Of a stretch of DNA of 64,000 nucleotides, positions 62,987 to 64,000 are shown piece after piece (the first letter of the stretch is position 1; each line of letters begins with the position of its first letter). This DNA is from Anaerobaca lacustris (GTDB lineage: Bacteria > Planctomycetota > Phycisphaerae > Sedimentisphaerales > Anaerobacaceae). Under the pieces are notes generated by a model. That model saw only the letters and a program-made list of their open reading frames with translations. It searched no databases and had not been told where the DNA came from. Position numbers and translations under genes: made by a program. The DNA lies in contig NZ_JASCXX010000003.1 in assembly GCF_030012215.1 (NCBI RefSeq), positions 232,202 through 296,201 on the forward strand, given 5' to 3'.

Positions 62987-64000
62987 ATGCCGAGGAGCAG
63001 ACCAACATCAAATCCGATCTCGTACCACAGGCACACAAAGCAGTACTATGTTACCCGGGGCGGGAAGCGGCTCTATTTAGGCTCCGACAAAGAGCAAGCC
63101 CTGAGACGTTACCACGAAGTTGGCCTCAGTGGCACAGTCAGATCGATTGAGCAAGCTTCGCCGCCCGTTGATCTATCGGCAAAAGAACTCGCCAATCGAT
63201 TCTTAGCTGCCCAGAGGGCCAATTGGAGGAATCCCCAGGGGACTCTCAAGTCATACAGGGATTGGGTGGGCCGATTCCTGAAAGACCATCGACAGTTGAG
63301 GGTGGCAGAATTCACGATCGAGAGGTTTGCCTCCTGGAAACTCTCACTCAAGGAGCGGGGTTATTCGCCCGAATCGATCAACCATTACCTCTCTGCTGTT
63401 CGAGCGATGTTTAGGTTTGCGGAAGACACAGGCCTTATGGACAAGGCCCCGAAATTGAAGCGAGTCCGTAATGAGCCGAAGCAGAGGATCGGTTCTGCTG
63501 AGAAACCAATCTACTCGGCGGATGATGTCCGGCAGTTGGTGGGTGTAGCAGATGTGCAATTGAAGGCCATGGTCATGCTGGCTCTCAACTGTGGTTTCGG
63601 CCCCAAAGACCTTCATGACCTGACTTGGCAAGATATCAAGGACGGGAGGATCACGCTTCCGAGAAGCAAGACGGGCGTGTGTCAAACCTATTTGATATGG
63701 CCTGAGACTCAAGAACTGCTTGATCAAGTTAAGGAGAGGCAAGTTGTGCGCGCCATAAAACGTTCTAAGCGCACAGGGATTCACCCGAATGAAACCCATG
63801 TCTTCCTGACAAAGTTCTGGCATCCCTGGAGCAAGGATTCTGTTGCCGAAGAATTCCGCAAGCTCTGCAAGAAAGCGGGTCTGCCCTGTTATGGTTTCTA
63901 CCGTCTGCGGCACTGTGCCTCGACCGCCATGTCTCTGGTGGCCAATCCACACATTCACCGACGGTTCATGCGGCATAGCCAACTGCAGCAGCAGGTAGCC
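62987..64000 (+). CDS. Tyrosine recombinase/phage integrase family protein (3' partial)
   Basis: The frame is open from an ATG with GGAGGTAAGGACA upstream to the window edge (338 codons). An N-terminal basic segment precedes the SAM-like core-binding domain (LKSYRDWVGRFLKDH, YLSAVRAMFRFAED). The catalytic domain starts with LALNCGFGPKDLHDLTWQDI, where the usual first arginine (TGLR) is replaced by CGFG. Near the end YRLRHCASTAM supplies the RH part of the usual HxLRH motif, with tyrosine in place of histidine, followed by FMRHS. Such integrases are common in Planctomycetota and probably mediate integration of mobile DNA. The tyrosine nucleophile would lie beyond the edge. Confidence 0.85.
   Translation, partial: MPRSRPTSNPISYHRHTKQYYVTRGGKRLYLGSDKEQALRRYHEVGLSGTVRSIEQASPPVDLSAKELANRFLAAQRANWRNPQGTLKSYRDWVGRFLKDHRQLRVAEFTIERFASWKLSLKERGYSPESINHYLSAVRAMFRFAEDTGLMDKAPKLKRVRNEPKQRIGSAEKPIYSADDVRQLVGVADVQLKAMVMLALNCGFGPKDLHDLTWQDIKDGRITLPRSKTGVCQTYLIWPETQELLDQVKERQVVRAIKRSKRTGIHPNETHVFLTKFWHPWSKDSVAEEFRKLCKKAGLPCYGFYRLRHCASTAMSLVANPHIHRRFMRHSQLQQQVA

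Overview
The window is GC-rich bacterial chromosome, most likely from a planctomycete of the class Phycisphaerae (Sedimentisphaerales-like). This is inferred from a combination of traits: a PEP-CTERM surface protein, four Gfo/Idh/MocA oxidoreductases (three with a twin-arginine signal), sialidase/fucosidase/GH130 glycan enzymes, a pseudopilin with an HX10DG motif, a sigma factor with extra helix-turn-helix domains, and a tyrosine recombinase lacking the usual first catalytic arginine. No rRNA and no CRISPR array were seen.

Layout. 1-2 kb: the end of a PEP-CTERM protein and a Gfo/Idh/MocA oxidoreductase. 2.3-10.6 kb (+): a tetrapyrrole operon (hemA, hemC, cobA-hemD fusion, hemB) with a sialidase-like gene translationally coupled into it and a GH13 glucan enzyme at its end. 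10.6-16.8 kb (-): a cobalamin riboswitch followed by nrdD, nrdG, metE and dcd, which is a set of B12-independent isozymes plus a dNTP enzyme. 16.9-30.1 kb (-): GH130 phosphorylase, an ABC exporter with a PDZ-like insert, rpoN, two Gfo/Idh/MocA genes around an MttB-like methyltransferase, recR, a further Gfo/Idh/MocA gene, dnaX with an A9 slip site, and a four-helix-bundle gene between perfect inverted repeats. 30.4-35.7 kb: a discoidin/FN3-like secreted protein, a GH29 fucosidase, a pseudopilin and a ferredoxin. 35.7-40.8 kb (-): P5C dehydrogenase, proC, an unusual sigma-70 factor and a corrinoid protein. 41.1-46.4 kb (+): a FlgI-like/HEAT lipoprotein and smc. 46.4-51.3 kb: a sigma-54 activator divergent from a three-gene polysaccharide cluster. 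51.5-56.8 kb (+): tRNA-Met, tRNA-Glu, tadA, an M50 protease, a zinc-ribbon protein, lactate dehydrogenase, a second sialidase and a DUF502 protein. 56.8-62.6 kb (-): RNase P RNA, nadB, a polysaccharide deacetylase, a zinc phospholipase C-like protein and an HTH/acidic/membrane/Lys-tail protein. 62.8-64 kb (+): tRNA-Pro and an integrase cut by the window edge, probably the start of an integrated element.

How the genes fit together. B12 is a recurring theme: tetrapyrrole precursor synthesis, a riboswitch that should repress B12-independent enzymes when B12 is plentiful, and a methyltransferase plus corrinoid protein that would use it. A second theme is host or algal glycan use, with two sialidases, a fucosidase, GH130, a deacetylase and several Gfo/Idh/MocA enzymes. 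Both rpoN and a sigma-54 activator are present, and the activator sits beside a polysaccharide gene cluster. The most unusual items are domain architectures: the sigma factor with three extra HTH segments, the FlgI-like domain fused to HEAT repeats in a lipoprotein, the ABC exporter with a periplasmic PDZ-like insert, and the dnaX slip site, where both shifted frames stop within eight codons.
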